DNA from: Achatina immaculata
Lineage: Eukaryota > Mollusca > Gastropoda > Stylommatophora > Achatinidae
Length of the DNA: 64,000 bases
Direction: 5' to 3'
NCBI GenBank assembly: GCA_009760885.1
Contig: CM019704.1
Location: 12,112,303 to 12,176,302, forward strand
The position numbers and the translations under genes are program-made. Positions 9,284-19,974 of this stretch are shown here, one piece after another (positions within the stretch are counted from its first letter, which is position 1; every line of letters begins with the position of its first letter). The notes beneath the pieces are model-generated. The model was given only the letters and a program-made list of their open reading frames with translations, was not told the DNA's origin and searched no databases.

Positions 9284-10616
9284 CCTGATTAAATCCACGT
9301 TTATAGCACTACCAAAGAGACCAGGTGCAAAGGAATGTGACGACCACCGGACTATCAGCCTTTCATGTCACATAACGAAGCTACTTCTGAGAATAATTAT
9401 GAGAAGAACAAGGAAAAAGATAAAACTGGAAATAGCAGATGAACAGTTTGGATTTGTTGAAGGAAAGGGAACACACAATGCCATTTATGCTTTACGAACA
9501 TTAATAGAAAGAGCTTTAGAAGTACAGAAAGATCTTTACTTATGCTTCATTGATTACACTAAGGCATTTGACAAGGTGAAACATAATGAAATTATTAAAA
9601 TGCTTGAAGACATCAATATAGACGGCAAAGACCTGAGGATTGTAAAACATCTATACTGGCAGCAAGAAGCAGCAGTTCGAGTTGAAAATAGAACTGGAAA
9701 ATATCAACCTATAAAGCAAGGGGTGCGACAAGGATGTGTACTATCTCCAGACCTTTTTTATCTGTATAGCGAGAATATTCTAAGAACAATCATCACAGAA
9801 CCAGGCATAAAAATTGGAGGATACAATATTAACAACCTTTGGTATGCTGACGACACAGTACTGATAGCTGAGAACCAACAAGACCTGCAAAATCTCTTGG
9901 ATAAAGTCGCCAAAGAAAGTGAACAGAAAGGCCTTACTTTGAACATCAAAAAGACAGAGACTATGGTTATATCTAAGAAACAGAATCCACCAGCATGCAG
10001 TATTAAATTAAACGGAACTATTCTAAAGCAGGTGCAGAAATTCAAATACCTTGGAGCAGTAATAACTTCAGATGGGAAATGCAGAACAGAAATTAGGAAC
10101 AGAATAGGCCAAGCAAAGACTGCATTTCAGAGAATGAGAAACATATTAGCTAACACATCTTTATCAATGAATGTTAGAAAACGAGTCCTAAAATGCTATA
10201 TTGAACCTATCTTGTTATATGGAAGTGAATCATGGACAATAGGCAAGTCTGCACAAAAATCATTGGAAGCAGCAGAAATGTGGTTTATTAGAAGAATGTT
10301 GCGAATCCCCTGGACAGCAAACATAACTAATGAAGAATGTATGAGAAGAGCTGGAGAGACAAAAAACCTTGTCAAAAAGATAAGAGAGAGACAATGTACT
10401 TTCATAGGACATGCAATGAGAAGAGGGGGCATTGAAAATATTATAACAACAGGAAAAATAGAAGGAAGAAGATCAAGAGGAAGACCAAGAGAAATGATAC
10501 TGGACAGTCTGACGGAATGGTGTGAGAGGAGATCACCAACTGAACTGATGGCCTGCATGAAGGATCGGGTACTCTGGAAAAGCATAATAGCCAACGCCAG
10601 TCGGCACGGCACATGA
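9249..10616 (+). pseudogene. LINE B copy 1 reverse transcriptase and C-terminal domain (455-codon frame)
   Basis: The longest clean coding frame in the window; its Met is only the first ATG after the frameshift. Residues 13-40 are the finger block ([20 protein letters not shown]). Residues 100-108 are FIDYTKAFD (catalytic Asp), 158-167 [10 protein letters not shown] and 199-202 YADD (catalytic pair). The thumb has FKYLG at 265-269. The C-terminal domain has YGSESW at 324-329, RRMLRI near 348, FIGHAMRR at 385-392, [10 protein letters not shown] at 406-415 and DRVLW at 439-443. It would copy its own RNA into DNA at the nicked target. The RT core is intact, but it is cut off from its endonuclease by the upstream frameshift. 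Confidence 0.93.
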
Positions 10617-10628
10617 TGATGATGATGA

Positions 10629-11632
10629 ACCTGGAATAAAGGAACCAGACTTAGAACTCATCTACAGTATCATGTTCCTACGAAACAACAAAACAACTGG
10701 TTCAGATGGAATTGCTGCAGAACTGATAAGGAAGGAGGTCTAAATCTACATAAACAGATATCTGCAATATTTAACTAAATCTACATGAACAGATATGTGC
10801 ACTAATACAACAAATATGGAGAGAAGAAAAACTACCTAGTGAATGGAGAGAATCATTACTGATCCCAGTATTCAAAAAAGGCGATAAGAGCAAATGTGAA
10901 AACTACAGAGGAATATCCTTACTACAAACAAGCTACAACATACTATCTATTATACTTTTAAATAGATTAAACCCATACAGTAAGAACATACTGGGAGACT
11001 ATCAAGCAGGTTTTAGGAAGAATAGATCAACCATAGACCAAATTTTATCTACGTCAATAAGCAGAAAAGTACTGGGAATATGGACAAGAAGTACATAATA
11101 TCTTCATTGACTTCAGGAAAGCTTATGACAGCATAGATAGGAGCAGCTTATGGTAAATTATGAACGAATTTGAGATACCTAATAAATTAATCATCTGACC
11201 AGAAGGATGCACAACATACAGTAATATATAAAGGAAGAAACACAGAAACCTTCTCCATAAGAACTGGTTTAAAACAGTTGATACATTATTTCCATTACTG
11301 TTCATTCTAGTGCTAGAAAAGGTAATCAGAAAAGTGAAAGAAGAAAGCAGTACAGAAGAACAAGCTAAAATACTAGGATACGCTGGTGACATCGACCTGG
11401 TAGAGAAAACTATGCAAGAAGTCATCAATACCTGCATACACCTGACAGATGTAGCACTAAAAGTGGGCTTGATCATTAACCAAGATAAGACAGAGTATAT
11501 GAAGATATCAAGAGACCAGAGGCAGAATTATCCAGGTTATATAAATGTTGGAGATATGATTATTAGGAAAGCAGAAACATACAAATATCTAGGCACAACC
11601 TTCAACAGAAGCAACACGGCAGGCGATGAAAA
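10629..11632 (+). mobile_element. LINE H: decayed non-LTR retrotransposon fragment
   Basis: Starts immediately after the LINE B tail. Blocks across three frames: NNKTTGSDGIAAELI (K.TGxDGI), LPSEWRESLLIPVFKKGDKS, CENYRGISLLQTSYN, LGDYQAGFRKNRSTIDQI, NIFIDFRKAYDSIDRSSLW (catalytic Asp), FPLLFILVLEKVIR, GYAGDIDLVEK and ETYKYLGTTFN. Blocks 0-7 are present, but the YADD box reads YAGD and many stops and indels intervene. There is no endonuclease and no recognisable 3' end. The block style differs from families B, C, D and G, so it is a separate and older lineage. Confidence 0.8.
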
Positions 11633-12399
11633 TCTTCCCGTGCCTTTGGTCACTGTAGCGACCCTTCTGGTTTCCCGATTTGTGCGTATGGTCGATATAG
11701 CGACTCTTGGTTTGTTTCAATAAAACAACCGGTGTAACATTTAGACTGTACATATTTCGTCCCCGTTTCCGGTGACACTTTTCAAAATGGTGAAAGAGTG
11801 CTTAGTTACGAGCGATGCCGAGCGAGAAAAAGGAAGAGAAACATCGAAAATTTTCAATTTTTGATGATGTAGATAGAGGTATGGACATGGCCTGTGACCA
11901 CCCCACTGCTCTTGAATGTATCCCAAGTAGATCTAGATATATTAGACGACTAGAGAAGTAGTTAGTATGTTATTTCAGACAATAATTTAGCGAGAATGCA
12001 ACATAGAATCACACTACGAGATCGACAAGTTGATCTAGACATCTCAGATGGTAAGTAGTGTAGATCTAGACCTAGCCGATAGTGAGCTGGGCACACTCAT
12101 TGTCTAAAAACATCACGTTACTTCTTTTTTCCTAAAAAACTCTGCATTTATGAAATTTTCATACATTTAGTTATACTTTGAAACATAATAAATACACGGA
12201 AGTACATGGAAATACTGTTTTCCATTCCGTTTTACAACTATACCCCCTAACATATCAAGACCCGCGCTTTTATTCCGGCATCAACTGAACGTCCACGTTT
12301 CTTCCTGCTGCACAGATAGGGAATAAAATATACTTTGCCCTGCAACATGTGTTAACATACTGTCCCCAAACAACAAAATAACAATCTACAAAACTATGG
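11633..12399. other. No gene recognised
   Basis: Begins with CTTCCCGTGCC, a string also found at the 3' ends of LINE G copies, so a very degenerate G end is possible. The rest shows no coding motif or repeat. Confidence 0.45.
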
Positions 12400-13533
12400 A
12401 GAATGGCTGAGATGAAATAGATTGGTGTGGATAGAGCAGTGAGAGATCAAGCAGAGAAATTACTGAGATTATGTAGATTGTTGTGGATACACAGTCAGAG
12501 ATCAATGAGAGAATTCCCACAGATGAAGTAGATTTCTGTGGCTAGATCAGACAGAGATCAAGCAGAGAAATGGCCCAGAGGAAGTAGATTGTTGTGGCTA
12601 GAGTAGTGAGAGATGAAGTAGTTAAATGACTGAGATGAAGTAGATTGTTGTGGCAGCATAAGTGAAAGATCAAACAGAGAAATCGGTGAGATTATGTAGA
12701 TGGTTGTGACTAGAGCAGTGACAGATCAAGCAGACAAATGACACAGCTGAAATAAATTGTTGTGGCAAGATCAGTGAGAGACTAAGCAGAGAAATAGAGG
12801 AGATGACGTAGATTGTTATGACAAGAACAACGATATATAAATCAGAGAAATGACTCAGATGAAGTATATTGTTCTGGCTAGAGCAGTGTGAGAACAATCA
12901 AAGAAACGACAAAGATGAAGTAGATTGTTCTGGCTAGAGCAGTGAGAGACCAAGCAGAGAATTGACTGTAATGAAGTAGATTCTTGTGGACAGAGCAGAG
13001 AGAGGTCACTCAGAGAAATGGCACACATGAAGAAGATTGTTGTGGCTAGACAGCGAGAGATCAATCAGAGAAATGGCACACATGAAGAAGATTGTTGTGG
13101 CTAGACAGCGAGAGATCAATCAGAGAAATGGCACACATGAAGAAGATTGTTTAGCTGGAGCAGTGAGAGACAAAGCAGAAATATGGCTGTGATGAAGTAG
13201 ATTGCTGTGGATAGAGCAGAGAGAGAGAGATCAAGCAGAGAAATGGAGGAGATTAAGTAGAGTGATGTCACTAGAGCAGTGAAAGATGAAGCAGAGAAAT
13301 GATTGAGATTTAGTAGATTGTTGTGGCTAGACCGGCGAGAGATCAAGCATAGAAATTGTTGAGATGATGTAGATTGTTGTGGCTAGATCAGTGGAATACC
13401 AAGAAGAGAAGTGGCTAATTTGACGTCGATTGATGTGACTAGAGCAGTGAGAGATCAATCAGAGAAATGACTGAGATGAAGTAGATATTTGTGACTAGAG
13501 TAGTGAGAGACCAAGTAGCAAAATAGCTGCGAT
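12400..13533. repeat. 56-bp satellite, left part
   Basis: Degenerate monomers built around GATGAAGTAGATTGTTGTGG and GCTAGAGCAGTGAGAGATCA repeat about every 56 bp. The array continues after an inserted F element at 14284. Because 56 is not a multiple of three, frames here are short and meaningless. Confidence 0.95.
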
Positions 13534-14283
13534 CTCTTCTTCTTCTTCTTTGTTCGCTTCTACCACCAAGACCGCCCCGTGATCCTATTGAATTTACTCC
13601 CGTGGTCCTAAATAGGTCCCGTGGTTCCCGTGTTGTCCCCAAAAGGACTACACGAGATCCCCGAGAGGATCACAAGAGGTTCAGAGTATCGCAGCCTGTA
13701 TTCTTGGTGGGTCTCAGAAGCGGGATTGCGTGACACCGTGGTTTTCGTTGCACCAGTTTAATCTACAGTTGGACTTTCTTACCGGAAAACCTCGACATGT
13801 TTTGTGATACCCGTGTATCCCCACCGGGTGAGAGGTGGGTGAAGCCGGTTCAGGCAATTCGTCTCGTATGAGTTTACGTGGGACGTGGCCGACCTCCAGA
13901 GCAGAGGTGCCGTGACTTGAGCAGTCCTGACCTCGAGACTACTTCACTTACTCCTTTCTTTCACCTTTTCCACAGTGCTGCACGGCAACTCATAATCGCA
14001 CCTTTCTTCACTGGCCGAAAGGAGCCCCACTCCATGCACGACAGCTGAAGAATCTCGCCAGCAGTGGTAGATGAGCTACCAAACATGACTCTTATCTACC
14101 AGAAAAGTTTGGTTTTCAGGCGCCAGATATTCGCCTTCGGCCCTTCTTCTGTCAGTTAAAACAGTTCTGCCATGCGAAGGCCAGGAGCTGGACTTGACTG
14201 TCAGAGGCTGTTTGAGACGCACGCCATTTACTTGGAGAGCGTATCCTCCACCCCACCTCCGGCAATAACAGTCCTTAGGACCA
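13534..14283 (-). mobile_element. Retroposon F, short copy, inserted in the 56-bp satellite
   Basis: About 750 bp, minus orientation. Its 3' end is an AAG-repeat tail (plus CTT repeats, 13536-13551) preceded by the GATAGAAGCGAACG-like end shared with the longer copies. Its 5' end is GGTCCTAAGGACTGTTATTG. It is bracketed by an 11-bp repeat with one mismatch (ATAGCTGCGAT 13523-13533; ATGGCTGCGAT 14284-14294). It holds one unit each of the three internal modules that occur two or three times in the copies at 58297 and 59912. There is no credible ORF. Confidence 0.85.
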
Positions 14284-14814
14284 ATGGCTGCGATGAATTA
14301 GATTGTTATAGCTAGATCAGTTAGAGATAGAAATCAGATGTGGCTGAGATGAAGTAGATTGTTGTGACTAGGGCAATGAGAGAAGAAGCAGAGAAAAGAC
14401 TGGGACGAAGTAGAATGGTGTGGATAGAGCAGAGAGAGATCACTACAAGAAATGGCACAAATGGAGTAGATTGTTGCAGCTTGAGCAGTGAGAGATCAAG
14501 CAGAGAGTTCTCAAAGATGAAGTAGATTGTTGTGGCTGGATCAGCGAGAGATCAGTTAGAGAAATAGCACGATGAAGTGGATTGTTGTGGCCAGAGCAGT
14601 GAGAGTTTAAACTAGAAATGGCTGAGAAAAGTAGATTGTTGTGGCTAGAGAAGTGAGAGACCAAGCAGAGAAATGGCTAAGTTGTCGTAGATTGTTGTGT
14701 CTATAGCAGTGAAAATCAAGCAGAGAAATGGCTGAGATGAAGTAGATTGTTGTGGCTAGATGTGAGATATCAAGCATAGAAATGACTGGGATGAACTAGA
14801 TTGTTTTGGATAGA

Positions 14815-14861
<47 letters not shown>

Positions 14862-16160
14862 ACTCAGAGAAATTGCAGAGACGAAGTCGAATGTTGCGAC
14901 TAGAGCAGAGAGAGATCAAACACAGAAATGACAGGGGTGAAGTAGATTGTTGTCGTTAGATCAGAGAGAGATCAAGCAGAGAAATGACTGAGATGAAGTA
15001 CATTGTGGTAGAAAGACAAGCAAGAGACCAAGTAGAGAAATATCTGAGATGACGTAGAATGTGGCTAGAGCAGTGAGAGATGAAGTAGAGAAATGACTGA
15101 GATGATGTAGATTATTGTAACCAGGGCTGTGAGAGTTTAAACTAGAAATGGTTGAGATAAAGTAGATTCTTATGGCTAGCTCAGTGAGAAATCAAGCAGA
15201 GAAATGGCTGAGATGACCTAGATTGTTCCGGCTAGAGCAGTGAGAGATCACATATAGAAACGAAATAATGAAGTAAACGTTTGTATATAGTGAAGTGAAG
15301 AATCAAGTAGAGAAATGGCTAAGATGAGGTAGATTGTTGTGTGACTAGACAGTGAGATATCAGTCAAAGAAATGGCTGAGATCAAGTATATTGTTGCGGT
15401 TAGATTAGTGAGAGATGAAGAAGAGATATGATTGAGATAAAGTAGATTGTTGTGGCTAGAGCAGTGTGAGATAATTCAGAAACATTATTGAGATGAAGTA
15501 GATTGTTGTGGCTAAGGCCGTGAGAGATCAAACAGACTTATAGCTGAGATGTAGAAGATTGTTTAGCTGGAGAAGAGAGAGATCAAGAAATGAAATGGCT
15601 GAGATAAAGTAGATTGTTCTTTCTAGATCAGTGAGAGGCCAAGCAGAGAAATCGCTGAGATGACGTAGATTATTGTGGTAGAAGCAGTGAGAGATCAGGC
15701 AGAGAAATGGTGGAGATGACGTAGATCCTTGTAGCTAGAGCAATGAGAGATGAAGCAGAGAAATGATTGAGGTGAAATAGATTGTTATGACTAGAGCAGT
15801 GAGATATCAATCAGAGAAAAGGATGAGATGATGTAGTTTGTTGTAACCGGAGCTGTCAGAGTTTAAACTAGAAATGGGTGAGAAAAAGCAAATTGTTGTG
15901 GCTAGAGCAGTGAGAGATCAAGCACAGAAATGCTTGAGATGAAGTAGATTGTTGTGGCTAGAGCAGTGACTTACTAAGCAGAGAAAAGGCTGACATGAAA
16001 TAGATTGTTGTGGCTAGAGCAGTGACTTACTAAGCAGAGAAATGGCTGAGATGAAGTAGATTAGGGTAGCTAAAGCAGTGAGAGATCAAGCGGAGAAATG
16101 GTTGAGATGGAGTAGATTGTTGTGGCTACAGTAGCGAGAGACCCAGCAGGGAAATGTCTC
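14284..16160. repeat. 56-bp satellite, right part
   Basis: Same family as 12400-13533, with more uniform stretches near 15900-16130. A (AG)n run of about 44 bp (14815-14858) interrupts it, apparently expanded from the AGAGAG inside a monomer. Confidence 0.95.
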
Positions 16161-16224
16161 ACCGTATCTTTACAGGAAATGCCATCGCTGTCAATCGCAA
16201 GTGATATCGGAAATAAAAACGTTT

Positions 16225-16485
16225 TAGCACTGCATATATATCAGAAACTTACAAATATATATTAGAAACTTATAACCATATATCAGAAACCGACAAATAT
16301 ATATCAGAAACCGACAAATATATATCAGAAACTTATAACCATATATCAGAAACCGACAAATATATATCAGAAACTTGTCAATATTTATCAGAAACGTACA
16401 CATATGTATTAGAAACGTTTTAATATATGTCAGAAACCTACAAATATATACCAAAAACGAACATCTGTATATTAGAAATGAACAT
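16225..16485. repeat. 21-bp minisatellite
   Basis: Units such as ATATATCAGAAACCGACAAA, about 21 bp, twelve or so copies, AT-rich. Confidence 0.93.
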
Positions 16486-16489
16486 CTAT

Positions 16490-16757
16490 ACAGTAAAGAG
16501 GATTAAACAGAGAAAACTTCAATATTTCGGACACATTAAACGTCATGATAATTTAGATAAGAATATCTTAGAAAGGTACATACTGATAAAAAAGAAAGAG
16601 AGGAAGACCAAGGTGAAGATGCTGCAAGACATCGTTGATAATCTGCAAATGATGCATCAGCAGCAGGACATCTTGCTTACAACCGAGAGCCCTACAGGAG
16701 AGCTATAAGAAGACAAAGTTCCACAAGGGACATACAAATGATTGACTGACTGACTGA
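16490..16757 (+). mobile_element. LINE D 3' end fragment with TGAC tail
   Basis: Encodes the C-terminal block RKLQYFGHIKRHDN and, a few residues on, KERKTKVKMLQDIVDNLQ, ending near FHKGHTND, then a (TGAC)n tail (16740-16757). It matches the 3' ends of the D copies at 30000-30240 and 53900-54150. ATTAGAAA-type sequence flanks both sides and may be a target duplication, but the surrounding 21-bp array contains similar words. 5'-truncated. Confidence 0.85.
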
Positions 16758-16775
16758 CATTAGAAACTTACATCT

Positions 16776-16850
16776 TACATCCTTCCCGTGCCTTTAAAAG
16801 ACAGGCAGAGCCCGAATGGTAGTTGGCCAAATTTTGTACCAGAAATTAGG
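16776..16850 (-). mobile_element. LINE G 3' end scrap
   Basis: CTTCCCGTGCC followed by a stretch ending GCCAAATTTT matches the extreme 3' end of LINE G at 5140-5190. About 75 bp, truncated. Confidence 0.6.
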
Positions 16851-16904
16851 AAATTTTTACACGAAAAATACGTTTGCTTGTCGAGAATTTCTCCTAAAGT
16901 GTCT

Positions 16905-17705
16905 TCAGTAAAATCTTCAATAATATCTACAGCAATGTCTTCAATATTGTCTTCAGTGATGTCTTTAATGATATCTTCAGTAATGTGTCCAGTGATATCT
17001 TCAGTAATGTGTTCAATAATACCTTCACTAATGTCTTCAATTATATCTTCAATAATACCTTCATTAATGTCTTCAGTTATGTCTTCAGTAATGTCTTCAA
17101 TAATGATTTCGGTGATGTACTCAGTGATGTCTTCTGTAACGTATTCAGTAGTGTCTTCAGTAATGTCTTCAGTGATGTTTTTAGTAATGTCTTCCGTGAC
17201 GTTTTCAGTAATGTCTTCAATGATGTCTTTAATAATGTCTTCAATGATGTTTTCAATAATGTCTTCAATGATGTTTTCAGTGATGTCTTCAATGATGTCT
17301 TCAATGATGTCTTCAATAACGTCTTCAATGATGTCTTCAGTGATGTCTTCTATAATGTTTTCAATGAAATCTTCAGTAATATCTTTAATGATGTCTTAAT
17401 TAATGTCTTCAATAATGTCTTCCGTAATGTCCTCAATAATGTCTTCAGAAATGTCTTCAATAACGTCTTCAATAACGTCTTCAATGATGTCTTCAATAAT
17501 GTCTTCAGTGATGTTTTCATTGATGTCTTCAATGATGTCTTCAGTGATGTATTTAATGATGTCTTCAATAATGTCTTCAATGATATCTTCAGTAACGTCT
17601 TTAATGATGTCTTCAAATATGTCTCAGTAATGTCTTCAGTAATGTCTTCAATAATATCTTCAGAAATGTCTTCAATGATGACTTCAGAAATGTCTTCAAT
17701 GAAGT
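16905..17705. repeat. 12-bp minisatellite with open frames on both strands
   Basis: ATGTCTTCAGTA/ATGTCTTCAATA units of 12 bp, about 66 copies. Because 12 is divisible by three and the unit lacks stops, long frames arise: (N/D)VF(N/S) and SS(V/I)M repeats forward, KT(S/L)L repeats in reverse. Non-coding on present evidence. Confidence 0.95.
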
Positions 17706-17825
17706 GATCTGTAGCGTGGTATGAACATTCTGGCTGACAAGTGAGAAATAACGTGTGAGGAAGAGATCATAGAACAACAAAAGATCAACAACAGAACAAT
17801 ATAAAAAGAATGAGAGATAGAACAA

Positions 17826-17995
17826 AAGATGTTATGTAAAACAGGTTATCTATAACAACTTTCTAATACTTTGACATGTAAAATATGTTATCTGTAACAA
17901 TTTTCTAATACTTTGAAATGTTAAACGTGTTATTTGTAACAGCTTACTAATACTTCGATATGTGAAAATATGTTGTCTATAACAACTTACTTTTA
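17826..17995. repeat. About 42-bp tandem repeat, four units
   Basis: Core GTTATCTATAACAACTTTCT repeats four times with divergence. Confidence 0.85.
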
Positions 17996-17999
17996 AATG

Positions 18000-18725
18000 C
18001 TTTTTTAAAGTTATCGGCTGTAATATTTCAAATCAAATTTATTTTTTGCAGTAATTATAAACATGGAAAGAAATATACAATTGTAAATGCTTACAAATGG
18101 ATGCTTTCTCCACGCTACAGATTTGAATGTGTCTGCTAGGTTTGTATCTTCATGTCAGCCTATCCTGACGTGTCTACGTGCACGCTGTTCGACGTGAAAT
18201 ATTATATACTTAGATTTATTCCTGTATGTAAGATGGTTTTGTTTTGTTTTGCTTTTATTACTGCTTCACAATATTAATTATACAAGTCTACACCAAAATT
18301 TGAGAAACTGAAAAACTAGAGCCTCGATGACTCACATCTTATCTTATCTTTTTTTTTAAATCCTCATAAATTTCTCTTTTTTTCAGTTTCACTTTTTTCA
18401 AAAATAAGGATCAGAAACTGAGAAATGGAAAATTCATTATAGATGGGACAAAGCTTAATCCTACCTGGAAGTCACTCTTAGCCCAAATTCTCACCAGCAT
18501 TTAACGACCGAGCCCTTCACTTCTGCAGATCAGGAACTACGCGGGCCATTTCCGGCTAGTGGAGCATGCGCAATAGCCGTGTAAAAACTACTTCCTGCGT
18601 CATCTTACAAGCTAAGCTCTCAGATCAGGAAACCTAAAAGTCCACTCTGCTTTCAGGTAGTTCTATTAAAAAGCAAAGACTTTTTTGTTTCCTTTCCTTG
18701 TTTTTCTTACACCTCCTACATCATG
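18000..18725. other. Apparently single-copy sequence, no gene identified
   Basis: No ORF with a recognisable motif. Around 18541-18575 there is a short GC-richer patch with TTTCCGGCTA and GCATGCGCAA, resembling ETS and NRF1 half-sites. No exon can be assigned. Confidence 0.4.
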
Positions 18726-18727
18726 GT

Positions 18728-19290
18728 GGCTCATGTATTACTACATCTTACACCTGCTTACGCCATCGTGACAGACGTTTTAGTACATCTTACACCTGCC
18801 TACACCATCGTGACAGACGTATTAGTACATCTTACACCTGCCTACACCATCGTGACAGACGTATTACTACATCTTACACCTGCTTACACCATCGTGACAG
18901 GCGTATTAGTACATCTTACACCTGCCTACACCATCGTTTCTCACGTATTACTACATCTTACACCTGCTTACACCATCGTGACAGACGTATTAGTACATCT
19001 TACACCTGCCTACACCATCGTGACAGACGTATTACTACATCTTACACCTGCCTACACCATCGTGACAGACGTATTAGTACATCTTACACCTGCCTACACC
19101 ATCGTGACAGACGTATTACTACATCTTACACCTGCCTACGCCATCGTGACAGACGTATTAGTACATCTTACACCTGCCTACACCATCGTGACAGACGTAT
19201 TAGTACATCTTACACCTGCCTACACCATCGTGACAGACGTATTACTACATCTTACACCTGCTTACACCATCGTTTCTCACGTATTACACG
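18728..19290. repeat. 42-bp minisatellite, open in two frames
   Basis: ACATCTTACACCTGCCTACA and CCATCGTGACAGACGTATTA make a 42-bp unit, about 13 copies. Two plus-strand frames stay open for over 200 codons (14-residue repeats such as TSYTCLHHRDRRIS). 42 is a multiple of three and the unit is stop-free, so the frames need not be coding. Units alternate GTATTAGT and GTATTACT. Confidence 0.95.
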
Positions 19291-19312
19291 TTACGTATGT
19301 ATACATCACGTT

Positions 19313-19630
19313 CACTAATATATTACTACACCTTATATCTGTATACACCAGGTCCCGAGAGACAGCCGACACATTACTACATTTAATATCTATATATAGC
19401 ACATCCTGAGAGACAGCCGACACATTACTACATTTAATATCTGTATATAGCACGTCTTGAGAGACAGCTGACATATTACTACATCTTATATTTGTATATA
19501 GCACGTCCTGAGAGACAGCTGACATATTACTACATTTAATATCTGTATATAGCACGTCCTGAGAGACAGCTGATATATTACTACATCTTATATCTATATA
19601 TAGCAGGTCCTGAGAGACAGCTGACATATC
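19313..19630. repeat. 51-bp minisatellite
   Basis: Units containing TATATAGCACGTCCTGAGAG, about six copies, adjacent to the 42-bp array and sharing its ATTACTACATCTTA segment, so probably derived from it. Confidence 0.9.
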
Positions 19631-19974
19631 ATAAATTAAAAGTCTCAAAGCCACTTAATTCTAATTATAGATGTTTTGTGTCCTGGCCTCGTTTCTCTTC
19701 CGGCTGTCATGGGGTCAGACATGCTTTAAAAACTTTACATATCGAGCAATATTCTAGGACTGCAGAGTGTCTGAGTTGATAGCGTGGTGTCCTCTCCTGG
19801 CTAGCCTATTACACGTCCAGGCGGAGTCCGCTGTTCGAACCACGGCCATTCTCTTACTTCACTTTATAAAGTGCTTGACCAGCAGCAGCCGCTGTACTGA
19901 AGATGTTCCAGCACTTGACTGTGTGCAAGTCTCCTTATTACTAGTCGCTCAGATATCTCAAGTTCAGGTTTTCC

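Larger units (their letters stand above)
6388..10628 (+). mobile_element. LINE B copy 1: near full-length, split by nested LINE C
   Basis: Order: short leader, endonuclease (6402-7250), linker (7250-7565 and 8806-9050), RT (9100-10000), C-terminal domain (10000-10616) and an ATG-repeat tail (10614-10628). Without the nested insert (7566-8804 plus one TSD copy) it is about 3.0 kb. Compared with the copy at 30901-34232 it lacks about 340 bp of leader. Lesions: a TAG at 6657-6659 where other copies have Trp, a TGA at 7110-7112, and one extra base near 9280 that shifts the RT frame. The endonuclease and C-terminal style (WNVRTLFQAGKLE; RGRPRE; DR.LW) place it among RTE-like LINEs. Clade assignment would need a phylogeny. 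Confidence 0.9.

Noticed and set aside
16788..17707. 200- to 240-codon frames with VFN/SSVM repeats
   Set aside because: Product of the 12-bp array; frames are open on both strands at once.
18698..19409. Two overlapping frames of over 200 codons that look like repetitive proteins
   Set aside because: They lie wholly in a 42-bp tandem array. A stop-free unit divisible by three opens frames automatically, and no domain or flanking exon supports translation.
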